Shown in pieces: positions 8,190 through 16,008 of a stretch of 27,545 nucleotides of DNA (position 1 is the first letter of the stretch; every line of letters starts with the position of its first letter). Both the position numbers and the translations under genes were made by a program. The notes beneath the pieces were generated by a model, which was not told where the DNA came from, ran no database searches, and was given only the letters and a program-made list of their open reading frames with translations. The DNA is from Promethearchaeota archaeon (GTDB taxonomy: Archaea; Asgardarchaeota; Lokiarchaeia; Sigynarchaeales; SOKP01), in contig JABXKC010000040.1 of NCBI GenBank assembly GCA_013375495.1, positions 1 to 27,545 of the forward strand, given 5' to 3'.

Positions 8190-8277
8190 ATATTTAATTC
8201 TAAAGTCTCATTAAATCATCCATAGTTTAAAATTTTGTTTTTGATTTAATAATCACCACAGGAAAGAATGAAATTCT

Positions 8278-10458
8278 ATGATTTTAGCAGAAATGAAATA
8301 TGAACTCCAAGAAGTTCAAAAAGGGTATACTAACAGAACTCTCTACATTAATCTCACCAATAACGAGATTCAGATAAAACCAGTAACTGACGGAATGAAA
8401 GAGAATTTTATCGGAGGGAAAGGTTTCGATCTTTGGCTCATGTGGAATGGACTCCCGCAAGATAAAGTAGTAAAGTGGAACGATCCTGAAAATGAAATTT
8501 GCATTTCTTCGGGACCTTTGGGAGGTAACATCTTTTATCCAGGATCAGGAAAATCTATTGTTACTACGATATCTCCTCTAACAGACATAGTAGTTGACTC
8601 TAACGTTGGAGGATATTTTGGCCCTTATCTCAAATTCTCAGGTTTTGACGCTATAGAAATCCAAGGGAAAGCACAAAAAGATGCTATTGTATATATAGAT
8701 GGAGTTGAGGGCATTGTTCAAATTAAAGAAGTCGAAGAATCTGAGGATTTATTTAATTACTCTCACGAATTGACCCAACAACTTACCGAACAATACGCTC
8801 AAGACGATCGCGAAAAACAACGAATTTCAGTAGTAAGCACTGGTCCTGCCGCAAAAAATACGAATTGGGGGGTATTAAACTTTTCGTGGTACGTTCCTGG
8901 TCGTAAATGGGCATCAAGTAAACAAGCTGGACGTGGAGGAATTGGCACTGTTTTTTCCGATAAAAATGTTAAAGCATTAGTTTGTCGCTCTCCAAAAGTT
9001 ACCGTTAGTTCTAATAATCCAGCCAATTTAGAAGAAGCAAGAAAAATTGGTATTACACACACCAAAGAAATAATTAAACTTGATCCAGTACAAAACGAAA
9101 TGCGAAGAGTTGGAACGGGACACCTTCCGGACATCATGAATGTTACCGATCTCCTACCGACAGAAAACTTTCGATTCGGAGCTCACAGAGAGATTCGAGG
9201 GAAGGATATTCCTTATAATAGGGAAATTATGAGAGGAATATATTCTGGAAAAGAAGGCGGAGATGGGTGCTGGATTGGTTGTACTGTTAGCTGTTCTCAC
9301 TATTCAGAAGGATACGAAGTCCGAACGGGTCCTTTCAAGGGTCAGAAATTAATTGTTGATGGCCCAGAATACGAAACTATAGCTGGTTGTGGCTCAAATT
9401 GGGGTGTATGGGATCCAAAATGGGTTTTAGAAGTAAATTTCTATTGTGACACTTATGGTATAGATACTATTTCAGTTGGTACTGGAATTGCGTTTGTAAT
9501 GGAGTGTTTTGAAGCGGGTATCCTAAATAAGGAAAGAACCGGAGGATTGGAATTAAAGTTCGGAAATGCCGAGGCTGCGGTTGATTTGATTCATCAAATG
9601 GCTAAAGGCGAAGGATTTGGAATTATCGTTGGAAAAGGTATTAAATACATGAAAAAGTATTTTGCTGAAAAATTTGGAGCAGATCCACAGTTTGTCCAAG
9701 ATATCGGGATGGAGCACAAAGGATTAGAGTTTTCTGAGTACGTAACCAAAGAATCGTTGGCACAACAGGGTGGATATGGGTTAACAAATAAAGGCCCCCA
9801 ACACGATGAAGCCTGGCTTATTTTTGACGATGTAATTCGAAATTCGATTCCTACATTTAAAGATAAAGCTAAAGCATTGCAGTATTTTCCATTATGGAGA
9901 ACTTGGTTCGGTTTGTGCGGTTTGTGTAAGTTACCGTGGAATGATATTCAACCAGAGAGTCAAGCGGATTACCCAATTAAAGATCCTGAAACGGGAGAAT
10001 TGGTTCGCGCTAAAATTCCTGATCACCAAAAATGGTATGCAGAATATTTCTCCGCAGTGACGGGACGACAATCGACAATAGATGATCTACTCTTAATGTC
10101 AGAAAGAGTATATACCTTTCAACGGATATTTAACATAAGACAGGGCAAAGGGCTTCGAAAACATGATTCAAATCTACCATACAGAGCTGTCGGGCCTGTA
10201 ACTCCGCTTGAATACGAGAGTCGTGCTGAGAGGTATGACGATCAGTTAAAAAAAATGAATATTGATATTACGAGCAAAAATATTGAAGAAAAAATCAAAA
10301 TCCTTCGTAAACATCGAGAGGAGCAATACGAAAAGCTTCAAGATGCAGTGTACTTAGAACGAGGTTGGAATAAAAATGGTTGTCCCACTATAGCCACTGT
10401 AAAAAGGTTGGGAATTGATTTTCATAAAATCATTGATATTATTGCACCTCATCAATAA
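8278..10458 (+). CDS. aor: Aldehyde:ferredoxin oxidoreductase family tungsten enzyme
   Basis: This 726-residue protein is a full-length AOR-family (COG2414) tungstopterin enzyme, which oxidises aldehydes to carboxylates and reduces ferredoxin. The N-terminal pterin-binding domain starts with the typical YTNRTLYINL around residues 17-26 and has the FIGGKGF loop at 44-50. Iron-sulfur ligands appear as Cys331, Cys335 and Cys339, with Cys550 or Cys547 in FGLCGLCKLPW. The first three follow C-x3-C-x3-C, one residue longer than the C-x2-C-x3-C of Pyrococcus AOR. The second pterin motif region DGPEYET is at 361-367. A second in-frame ATG at 8293 is a possible alternative start. It leads the cluster with the iron-sulfur flavoprotein and the DAO protein. 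The substrate is unknown; an aldehyde or semialdehyde from amine or amino-acid breakdown is likely by context. Confidence 0.93.
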   Translation: MILAEMKYELQEVQKGYTNRTLYINLTNNEIQIKPVTDGMKENFIGGKGFDLWLMWNGLPQDKVVKWNDPENEICISSGPLGGNIFYPGSGKSIVTTISPLTDIVVDSNVGGYFGPYLKFSGFDAIEIQGKAQKDAIVYIDGVEGIVQIKEVEESEDLFNYSHELTQQLTEQYAQDDREKQRISVVSTGPAAKNTNWGVLNFSWYVPGRKWASSKQAGRGGIGTVFSDKNVKALVCRSPKVTVSSNNPANLEEARKIGITHTKEIIKLDPVQNEMRRVGTGHLPDIMNVTDLLPTENFRFGAHREIRGKDIPYNREIMRGIYSGKEGGDGCWIGCTVSCSHYSEGYEVRTGPFKGQKLIVDGPEYETIAGCGSNWGVWDPKWVLEVNFYCDTYGIDTISVGTGIAFVMECFEAGILNKERTGGLELKFGNAEAAVDLIHQMAKGEGFGIIVGKGIKYMKKYFAEKFGADPQFVQDIGMEHKGLEFSEYVTKESLAQQGGYGLTNKGPQHDEAWLIFDDVIRNSIPTFKDKAKALQYFPLWRTWFGLCGLCKLPWNDIQPESQADYPIKDPETGELVRAKIPDHQKWYAEYFSAVTGRQSTIDDLLLMSERVYTFQRIFNIRQGKGLRKHDSNLPYRAVGPVTPLEYESRAERYDDQLKKMNIDITSKNIEEKIKILRKHREEQYEKLQDAVYLERGWNKNGCPTIATVKRLGIDFHKIIDIIAPHQ

Positions 10459-10483
10459 AATAAAAAAATAATCCTGATTCTTA

Positions 10484-12568
10484 ATGGAAAACATAGCTAA
10501 ACACCCCATTCTGGAGATTCCCGACAAGAAGAAGATCGACTTCAAATTCGATGGGAAACTCCTGTACGGATTTGAGGGGATGGTTATATCATCTGCCCTT
10601 TTTTTAAATAAAGTTAAGATATTTGGTCATCATGTTAAAGATCGCAGTCCACAAGGATTATTTTGTGCAAATGGTCAATGTTCTCAGTGTAATGTAATCG
10701 CGGATGGTGTTCCAGTAAAGGCATGCATGACTCTCTTAACGAAAGGTATGAAAATTGAGAGCTGCAATGGTTTACCAGAATTACCTCTAGAAGATAGTCA
10801 TGTTGAAGTTAAAGATATAAACTTAATAAACACTGATGTTCTCGTAATAGGAGGAGGTCCGGCAGGACTTTCTGCTACAAAAATTTTAGGAGAAAATAAT
10901 ATTGATGTTTTATTAGTGGATGACAAATCAAGATTAGGGGGAAAACTAGTACTTCAGACACATAAATTTTTTGGTTCTCAAGAAGATGTATATGCGGGCA
11001 CTCGTGGTATAGAAATAGGTAACTTATTAGGAGAAATAGTATCTAATCTTGATTCAGTAAAGATTTGGGTTAATAGCATAGTTTTAGCTATTTTCAGTGA
11101 TGGATTAGTTGGTATTATAAAGGATATGGATGTATATTCTTTGATTAAACCTAAGTACTTACTAATTGCAACTGGTGCCAGAGAAAAAATGCTTGTGTTC
11201 CCTGGGAACACGCTTCCGGGAGTATATGGCGCTGGTGCTTTTCAAACCTTAGTAAATCGAGATTTAGTAAAAGCAGCAGAAAATATATTCATTGTTGGGG
11301 GGGGTAATGTAGGTTTAATAGCGGGATATCATGCAATACAGGCTGGAATAAATGTTGTAGGTTTAATCGAAGCTTTACCCCAATGTGGAGGTTATAAAGT
11401 TCACGAAGACAAGTTAAAACGGTTAGGCGTTCCTATCTATACGAAACATACAGTTATATCTGCAAACGGGAAGGATAAAATTGAATCTATTACTATTGGG
11501 AAGTTGATGGGTAGTTGGGATATCGAACCTGGGACCGAAAAAACATTTGCTTGTGATACTTTACTGATCGCAGTTGGATTAGATCCTGTCGACGAGTTCT
11601 ACCATAAGGCGCAACAATTTAATATGAAAGTATGGATTGCGGGGGACGCCCAAGAAATAGCTGAAGCTTCTGCAGCAATCTTTACAGGTAAAATTGAAGC
11701 TCTTAAAATCTTAAAAGAGATTGGAGTTCCACTCACTGAAAATCTTGAAGAATTAGAAGATTTCGCTAATTTAATGAAAGCTAAACCACCAGATCCTATT
11801 CAGACAGAAGTGATACAAAAGGAAGAAGGTATTTTTCCTCTATTTCATTGTAATCAAGAAATACCATGCAATCCTTGTACAACTGTGTGTCCTCAACAGC
11901 AAATCAAAACGGTTGACGATTTAATTACTCAATTACCATATTTTACCGACGATCAAGACTGTATTGGTTGCGGAAATTGCGTAGCAGTTTGTCCGGGGTT
12001 AGCCATCACATTAGTTGATAATAGAAAAGATAAAAATGCTCCTGTAGTTACTTTCCCTTTAGAATTAACTTCCAAAAAGATTGAAACTGGTCGAACAGTC
12101 ATGGTTGTAAGTAACGACGGTGACTTAGGAGAGTATGAAGTTACTCGAGCACGGTTTCTTAAAGAATTTCCAAAAACTCAATTAGTATCGGTTAAATTGC
12201 CTTCAGAAATCGCAAAGGTTGCTGTTGGTATTAAGCTTATAAAATCGAGTTATACCGAGCCTATGGATCTCTATCAGCAATCACACACAGATGACGATAT
12301 TATCGTGTGTAGATGCGAAAGAGTTTCAGTAGGGGAGATACGAAAGTGGATTCGTTATGGAGTGCACGATTTTAACGAGTTGAAAGCGTTAACTAAGGCT
12401 GGGATGGGTGCTTGTGGAGGAAAAACATGTACCACTCTGATTAATAGAATTTTCCGAGAAGAAGGGATAGAACAAGAGAAGATTATACCAGGTACAAAAC
12501 GTCCTTTATTTGTAGAAGTTCCTATGGGCGCTTTCGCGGGATTAAAAACAAAGAAAGGAGGTAAATAA
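10484..12568 (+). CDS. Multi-domain FAD/NAD oxidoreductase with [2Fe-2S], 2[4Fe-4S] and BFD-like clusters
   Basis: This 694-residue protein has, in order: a Fer2_4-type [2Fe-2S] domain (about 15-100; Cys61, Cys66, Cys69, Cys81); a two-dinucleotide oxidoreductase core with FAD loop GGGPAG at 123-128 and NAD loop GGGNVG at 272-277; a ferredoxin-like insert (Cys456/462/465/469 and Cys493/496/499/503); and a BFD/SoxA-type [2Fe-2S] domain (Cys609, Cys611, Cys644, Cys649). The first, second and fourth blocks match HcnA-HcnB, opine oxidase A or sarcosine oxidase alpha; the ferredoxin insert recalls the extra small subunits of Thermococcales proline dehydrogenase. It lies 25 bases after AOR and is followed two bases later by the DAO partner, so it very probably takes electrons from that subunit and passes them to NAD or ferredoxin. 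Confidence 0.88.
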   Translation: MENIAKHPILEIPDKKKIDFKFDGKLLYGFEGMVISSALFLNKVKIFGHHVKDRSPQGLFCANGQCSQCNVIADGVPVKACMTLLTKGMKIESCNGLPELPLEDSHVEVKDINLINTDVLVIGGGPAGLSATKILGENNIDVLLVDDKSRLGGKLVLQTHKFFGSQEDVYAGTRGIEIGNLLGEIVSNLDSVKIWVNSIVLAIFSDGLVGIIKDMDVYSLIKPKYLLIATGAREKMLVFPGNTLPGVYGAGAFQTLVNRDLVKAAENIFIVGGGNVGLIAGYHAIQAGINVVGLIEALPQCGGYKVHEDKLKRLGVPIYTKHTVISANGKDKIESITIGKLMGSWDIEPGTEKTFACDTLLIAVGLDPVDEFYHKAQQFNMKVWIAGDAQEIAEASAAIFTGKIEALKILKEIGVPLTENLEELEDFANLMKAKPPDPIQTEVIQKEEGIFPLFHCNQEIPCNPCTTVCPQQQIKTVDDLITQLPYFTDDQDCIGCGNCVAVCPGLAITLVDNRKDKNAPVVTFPLELTSKKIETGRTVMVVSNDGDLGEYEVTRARFLKEFPKTQLVSVKLPSEIAKVAVGIKLIKSSYTEPMDLYQQSHTDDDIIVCRCERVSVGEIRKWIRYGVHDFNELKALTKAGMGACGGKTCTTLINRIFREEGIEQEKIIPGTKRPLFVEVPMGAFAGLKTKKGGK

Positions 12569-12570
12569 TT

Positions 12571-13737
12571 TTGGTAGAATATGATGTTATCATCATAGGA
12601 GCTGGAAGTATAGGCGTTCCAACTGCTTTAGCTACGGCAGAAAGTGGACTTAAAACGCTTGTCATTGAGAGTTTACCTTCTGTCGCTCAAGGTGATAATA
12701 AGCACGCTATTGGCGGAATTAGGGCGACTCATTCACTTAAAAGCAAGATCTGGTTATGCCAAAGATCAATAGAAATTTTTGCTTCTTGGAAGGACATGTA
12801 TAAAGACGATATTTGGTGGGAACAAGGCGGTTATTGCTTTCTCGCGTTTACAGATGAGCACGAACAAATGTTAAAAAATACTGTTCGGCAACAAAAAGAA
12901 TATGGATTAAATATAGATTATGTGAGTCCGGATAAAATTAAAGAATTAATACCTGGAATATATGATGAGAATTTAAAAGGTGGGACAATTAGTCCTGAAG
13001 ATGGAAATTCATCTCCTTTATTAGCACTTCATGCCTTTTATCGTAAATCAAAAGAATTTGGGGCAGATTATATCTTTAATGAAAAAGTTACTATGATCAA
13101 TACAGAGAATAAAAAGATTACTGGCGTGAAAACCAACAAAGCGGAATATAAAGCTCAAACAATTATTAACGCAGCGGGAGCTCATGCAAAAGAAATTGGA
13201 AATATGGTAAATATCGAATTACCTGTCGTTCCAGAAAGCCACGAGGCAGGGATCACAGAACCCGTTAAGAAATTCTTTTCTACGATGGTAGTTGATATTA
13301 AACCTGCTGTAGATAAGATGTTTGGAAATTCAAAAAATTACTATTTCTATCAGAATAAAGAGGGAAAAATTCTCTTTTGTCTAACTCCCGAACCTAATAT
13401 CCCTGGAGTAGACCGTTTTGAAACCAGCTCCTTTTTGCCACAAATCACAAAACGCATGGTTAATTTACTACCAAGGTTTAAAAACATAAAAATTAGAAGG
13501 ACATGGAGAGGATTATATCCCATGACTCCTGATGGAAACCCTATAATTGGTAAGGTCGCAAATATTGAGGGATACATTAATGCTGTAGGCATGTGTGGGC
13601 AGGGCTTTATGCTCGGTCCTGGACTCGGCGAGCTCCTTAGTCGTATAATCACAGAAAAGCTAAACTCGAAAGATGATCAAATGTTAGAAGAACTTTCTTA
13701 TAGTCGTGATTATTATAGAGTTGAAGATCTAAAGTAA
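12571..13737 (+). CDS. DAO-family FAD-dependent amine/imino-acid dehydrogenase subunit
   Basis: This 388-residue protein is a DAO-superfamily flavoprotein (glycine, sarcosine, proline or D-amino-acid oxidising type). The FAD loop GAGSIG is at residues 10-15, followed by VIESLP and a conserved C-terminal WRGLYPMTPDGNPIIG and GMCGQGFMLGPG block at about 310-352. Length and partner fit the catalytic beta subunit of dye-linked L-proline dehydrogenase, sarcosine oxidase beta or HcnC. The start is TTG at 12571, chosen because AAAGGAGGT at about 12554-12562 is correctly spaced and the FAD loop begins ten residues in. It follows the 694-residue protein by two bases, a translationally coupled arrangement. 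Proline is an attractive substrate given the neighbouring ornithine genes, but this is inference. Confidence 0.87.
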   Translation: MVEYDVIIIGAGSIGVPTALATAESGLKTLVIESLPSVAQGDNKHAIGGIRATHSLKSKIWLCQRSIEIFASWKDMYKDDIWWEQGGYCFLAFTDEHEQMLKNTVRQQKEYGLNIDYVSPDKIKELIPGIYDENLKGGTISPEDGNSSPLLALHAFYRKSKEFGADYIFNEKVTMINTENKKITGVKTNKAEYKAQTIINAAGAHAKEIGNMVNIELPVVPESHEAGITEPVKKFFSTMVVDIKPAVDKMFGNSKNYYFYQNKEGKILFCLTPEPNIPGVDRFETSSFLPQITKRMVNLLPRFKNIKIRRTWRGLYPMTPDGNPIIGKVANIEGYINAVGMCGQGFMLGPGLGELLSRIITEKLNSKDDQMLEELSYSRDYYRVEDLK

Positions 13738-13826
13738 AAAATATAAAGAATAATCTGATATAATCATTAATAGATCAAGATAAGCTATTAATTCTTGAGA
13801 AATAAGAAAGATTATATGATGTTAAA

Positions 13827-14759
13827 ATGGTTCGACATTTATTAAAAATATCTGATTTTACTAAGGCAGAAATCGAGAAGATTATAAACAAAGCTATAGA
13901 AATTAAAAATAATCCCCAAGATTTTACCACAGCTTTAAAAGGAGAAACTCTTTTAATGATTTTTGAAAAACCCTCTCTGAGAACAAGAATATCGTTTGAA
14001 GTAGGTATGCAACAACTAGGGGGTCATGCGATTTTCTATTCTATAATAGATTCTCCGCTAGGGAGGAAAGAAAATATACACGATACTGCTAAAACTGCCT
14101 CTAAGTATATTAATTTAATAGCAGCGAGATTATTTAAAAGACATGATATGTGGGATTTAGCTAAATATGCGGATGTTCCTGTAATTAATATGCTTGACGA
14201 TTTCGCACATCCTTGCCAAATGATGGGGGATTTCTTAACTATAAAAGAGAAAAAAGGAAGGCTGAATAATTTTAAAATCGGTTTTTTTGGTGATGCTTAT
14301 AATAATGTAACTTACGATTTAATGCGGATATGTGCGATTTTTGGTTTAGAATTAGATGTTGCGTGTCCTGCAGGATCAGCATACACGCCTGAGCAAGGAG
14401 TTCTAGATGAAATCTCCCAAATATCAAAAGAAACTGGGGCATATATAAATGTTATCCATGATGCCCTTAATGCTGCGAGGGATTCCGATATAATTTACAC
14501 CGATTCTTGGATGTCGTATGGCATTCCAAGAGAAAAGGAAGAAGAACGCCGAAAAATATTTACACCATTTCAAGTCAACTCACAAATAATGGAAGCTGCG
14601 AAATCAGACGCAATTTTCATGAACTGTTTACCGGCCAAACGAGGTTATGAACAAACTACTGAAGTTATAGATGGACCTCAATCTTTTGTTTTCGATCAGG
14701 CAGAAAATAGATTGCACAGCCAAAAAGCAATTATGCTCTTTTTGCGAGATAAGTTTTAG
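13827..14759 (+). CDS. argF: Ornithine carbamoyltransferase family protein
   Basis: This 310-residue protein is a full-length aspartate/ornithine carbamoyltransferase. It has the carbamoyl-phosphate loop SLRTR at residues 50-54, HPCQ at 128-131, a DSWMSYG stretch at 226-232, and NCLPAKRGYE at 266-275. Two spots differ from the usual ornithine enzyme: the DxWxSMG loop reads SYG, and the HCLP motif has Asn for His, while its catalytic Cys is kept. The substrate could be ornithine or a related amine or amino acid. Position after the oxidoreductase cluster and before carbamate kinase, with an ornithine aminotransferase nearby, favours a catabolic role (citrulline to ornithine plus carbamoyl phosphate). 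No arginine deiminase or argininosuccinate gene is present in the window. The symbol is by family; arcB would suit a catabolic role. Confidence 0.88.
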   Translation: MVRHLLKISDFTKAEIEKIINKAIEIKNNPQDFTTALKGETLLMIFEKPSLRTRISFEVGMQQLGGHAIFYSIIDSPLGRKENIHDTAKTASKYINLIAARLFKRHDMWDLAKYADVPVINMLDDFAHPCQMMGDFLTIKEKKGRLNNFKIGFFGDAYNNVTYDLMRICAIFGLELDVACPAGSAYTPEQGVLDEISQISKETGAYINVIHDALNAARDSDIIYTDSWMSYGIPREKEEERRKIFTPFQVNSQIMEAAKSDAIFMNCLPAKRGYEQTTEVIDGPQSFVFDQAENRLHSQKAIMLFLRDKF

Positions 14760-14767
14760 AAACTAAA

Positions 14768-14863
14768 TCACATGTCTAATTTTTTTAAAATTAATTTGTA
14801 GATTTGTTCAATCGCGGGATTATCCATACAATTAGAATCCAAATAAACGCCATCAAATCCCTT
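14768..14863 (-). pseudogene. Orphan C-terminal gene remnant
   Basis: On the minus strand a protein-like tail of 31 codons ends at TGA 14768-14770. It reads KGFDGVYLDSNCMDN, then PAIEQIYKLILKKLDM, with a turn-rich stretch followed by an amphipathic C-terminal helix. It has no start codon, and a stop closes the frame two codons upstream, so it is at most the last piece of a lost gene. I do not recognise the family. It fills the 311-base space between the carbamoyltransferase and carbamate kinase, whose right half holds the kinase promoter. Confidence 0.4.
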
Positions 14864-15000
14864 TATTTAAATCTTTATAGACCCTTACTTAATCTATAAT
14901 GTGATATTTCTTCAATATAAAATTTTAGAGCAACGAATGACAATCTAAAAACACCTTCTCACTTAATATTTGATGTTTGTACTGCATATATGAGAAAAGC

Positions 15001-15008
15001 TTTAAATA
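15001..15008 (+). promoter_or_regulatory. TATA-like box for carbamate kinase
   Basis: TTTAAATA lies 63 bases before the carbamate kinase ATG, predicting a start site near 15033 and a leader of about 40 nt. AAAGGT at 15057-15062 is a well-spaced ribosome binding site. The kinase therefore probably has its own promoter rather than relying on the carbamoyltransferase upstream. Confidence 0.5.
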
Positions 15009-15070
15009 AGAAGTAAAATATTATTATTTTTCTTTTGCTTTTATATTGCTTATCGTAAAGGTATTCTTTA

Positions 15071-15985
15071 ATGAAAACATTAATCGTTGCGCTTGGAGGT
15101 AATGCCCTCATTAAACCGGGGGAGAGAGGAACCCCCGAACAGATGATTAATAATTTACAAGCCCCTATAAAACAGATTGCTAAATTGTCTGAAGAGTATG
15201 ATGTTGTTATTACTCATGGTAATGGTCCTCAAGTAGGCGCACTTCTCCTGCAACAAGAAGCAACTGACGAGATTACAAAAATGCCTTTACAAATACTGGT
15301 GGCTGAAACTCAAGGTCAAATTGGTTTCTTAATTGAATCTACCCTCGATGAAGAGCTTATGCGTCTTGGCACGGATATGGAAAAATATTTTCTCACAGTA
15401 TTAACTTATGTCGAAGTAAATCCAAACGATAAAGCCTTCGTTCGCCCTACAAAACCAATTGGACCTGCTTACAAGAGAAAGCGCCCTGATTATGTCAAAA
15501 CTTCAAAAGGATGGAGACGAGTAGTTCCCTCACCAAAACCTTTAAGAATTGTTCAGGCACGTGAAATTCAGAAGTTAATGAAAGAAAATTTTATCGTAAT
15601 TTCTTGTGGAGGTGGCGGAATTCCAGTTATTAAAGACGGTTCGCGCTTTCAAGGTGTTGAAGCTGTTATAGATAAAGATCTAGCCAGTGCAAAATTGGGT
15701 GAACAGATTAATGCTGACATTTTATTAATCGCCACTGATGTAGAAAAAGTAGCATTGAATTACGGCAGAGTTGATTATCAATACCTTGATAAAGTTTCAA
15801 CTGAAGAGGCTAAACTTTATCTAAAACAAGGACATTTTCCCCCGGGAAGTATGGGGCCTAAAATACAAGCTGTCATAAATTTTTTAGAATCTGGTGGCGA
15901 ACAAGCAATTATAACTTCAATTGAAAAAATTAAAGAGGCGTTAGAAGGAAAGGCTGGAACTCATTTTTATATAGAGGAAATCTAA
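15071..15985 (+). CDS. arcC: Carbamate kinase
   Basis: This 304-residue protein is a full-length carbamate kinase of the amino-acid kinase fold, converting carbamoyl phosphate and ADP to ATP, ammonia and carbon dioxide. The glycine-rich phosphate loops ALGGNAL at residues 7-13 and THGNGPQVG at 48-56 are present, as are ISCGGGGIPV in the middle and the C-terminal LKQGHFPPGSMGPKIQA substrate segment. In the catabolic direction it gives substrate-level ATP from citrulline, fitting the adjacent carbamoyltransferase. It converges on the ornithine aminotransferase gene, 23 bases away. Assignment is secure. Physiological direction is inferred from the neighbours. Confidence 0.95.
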   Translation: MKTLIVALGGNALIKPGERGTPEQMINNLQAPIKQIAKLSEEYDVVITHGNGPQVGALLLQQEATDEITKMPLQILVAETQGQIGFLIESTLDEELMRLGTDMEKYFLTVLTYVEVNPNDKAFVRPTKPIGPAYKRKRPDYVKTSKGWRRVVPSPKPLRIVQAREIQKLMKENFIVISCGGGGIPVIKDGSRFQGVEAVIDKDLASAKLGEQINADILLIATDVEKVALNYGRVDYQYLDKVSTEEAKLYLKQGHFPPGSMGPKIQAVINFLESGGEQAIITSIEKIKEALEGKAGTHFYIEEI

Positions 15986-16008
15986 ATTTAAAATTAAATT
16001 AGTATAAT

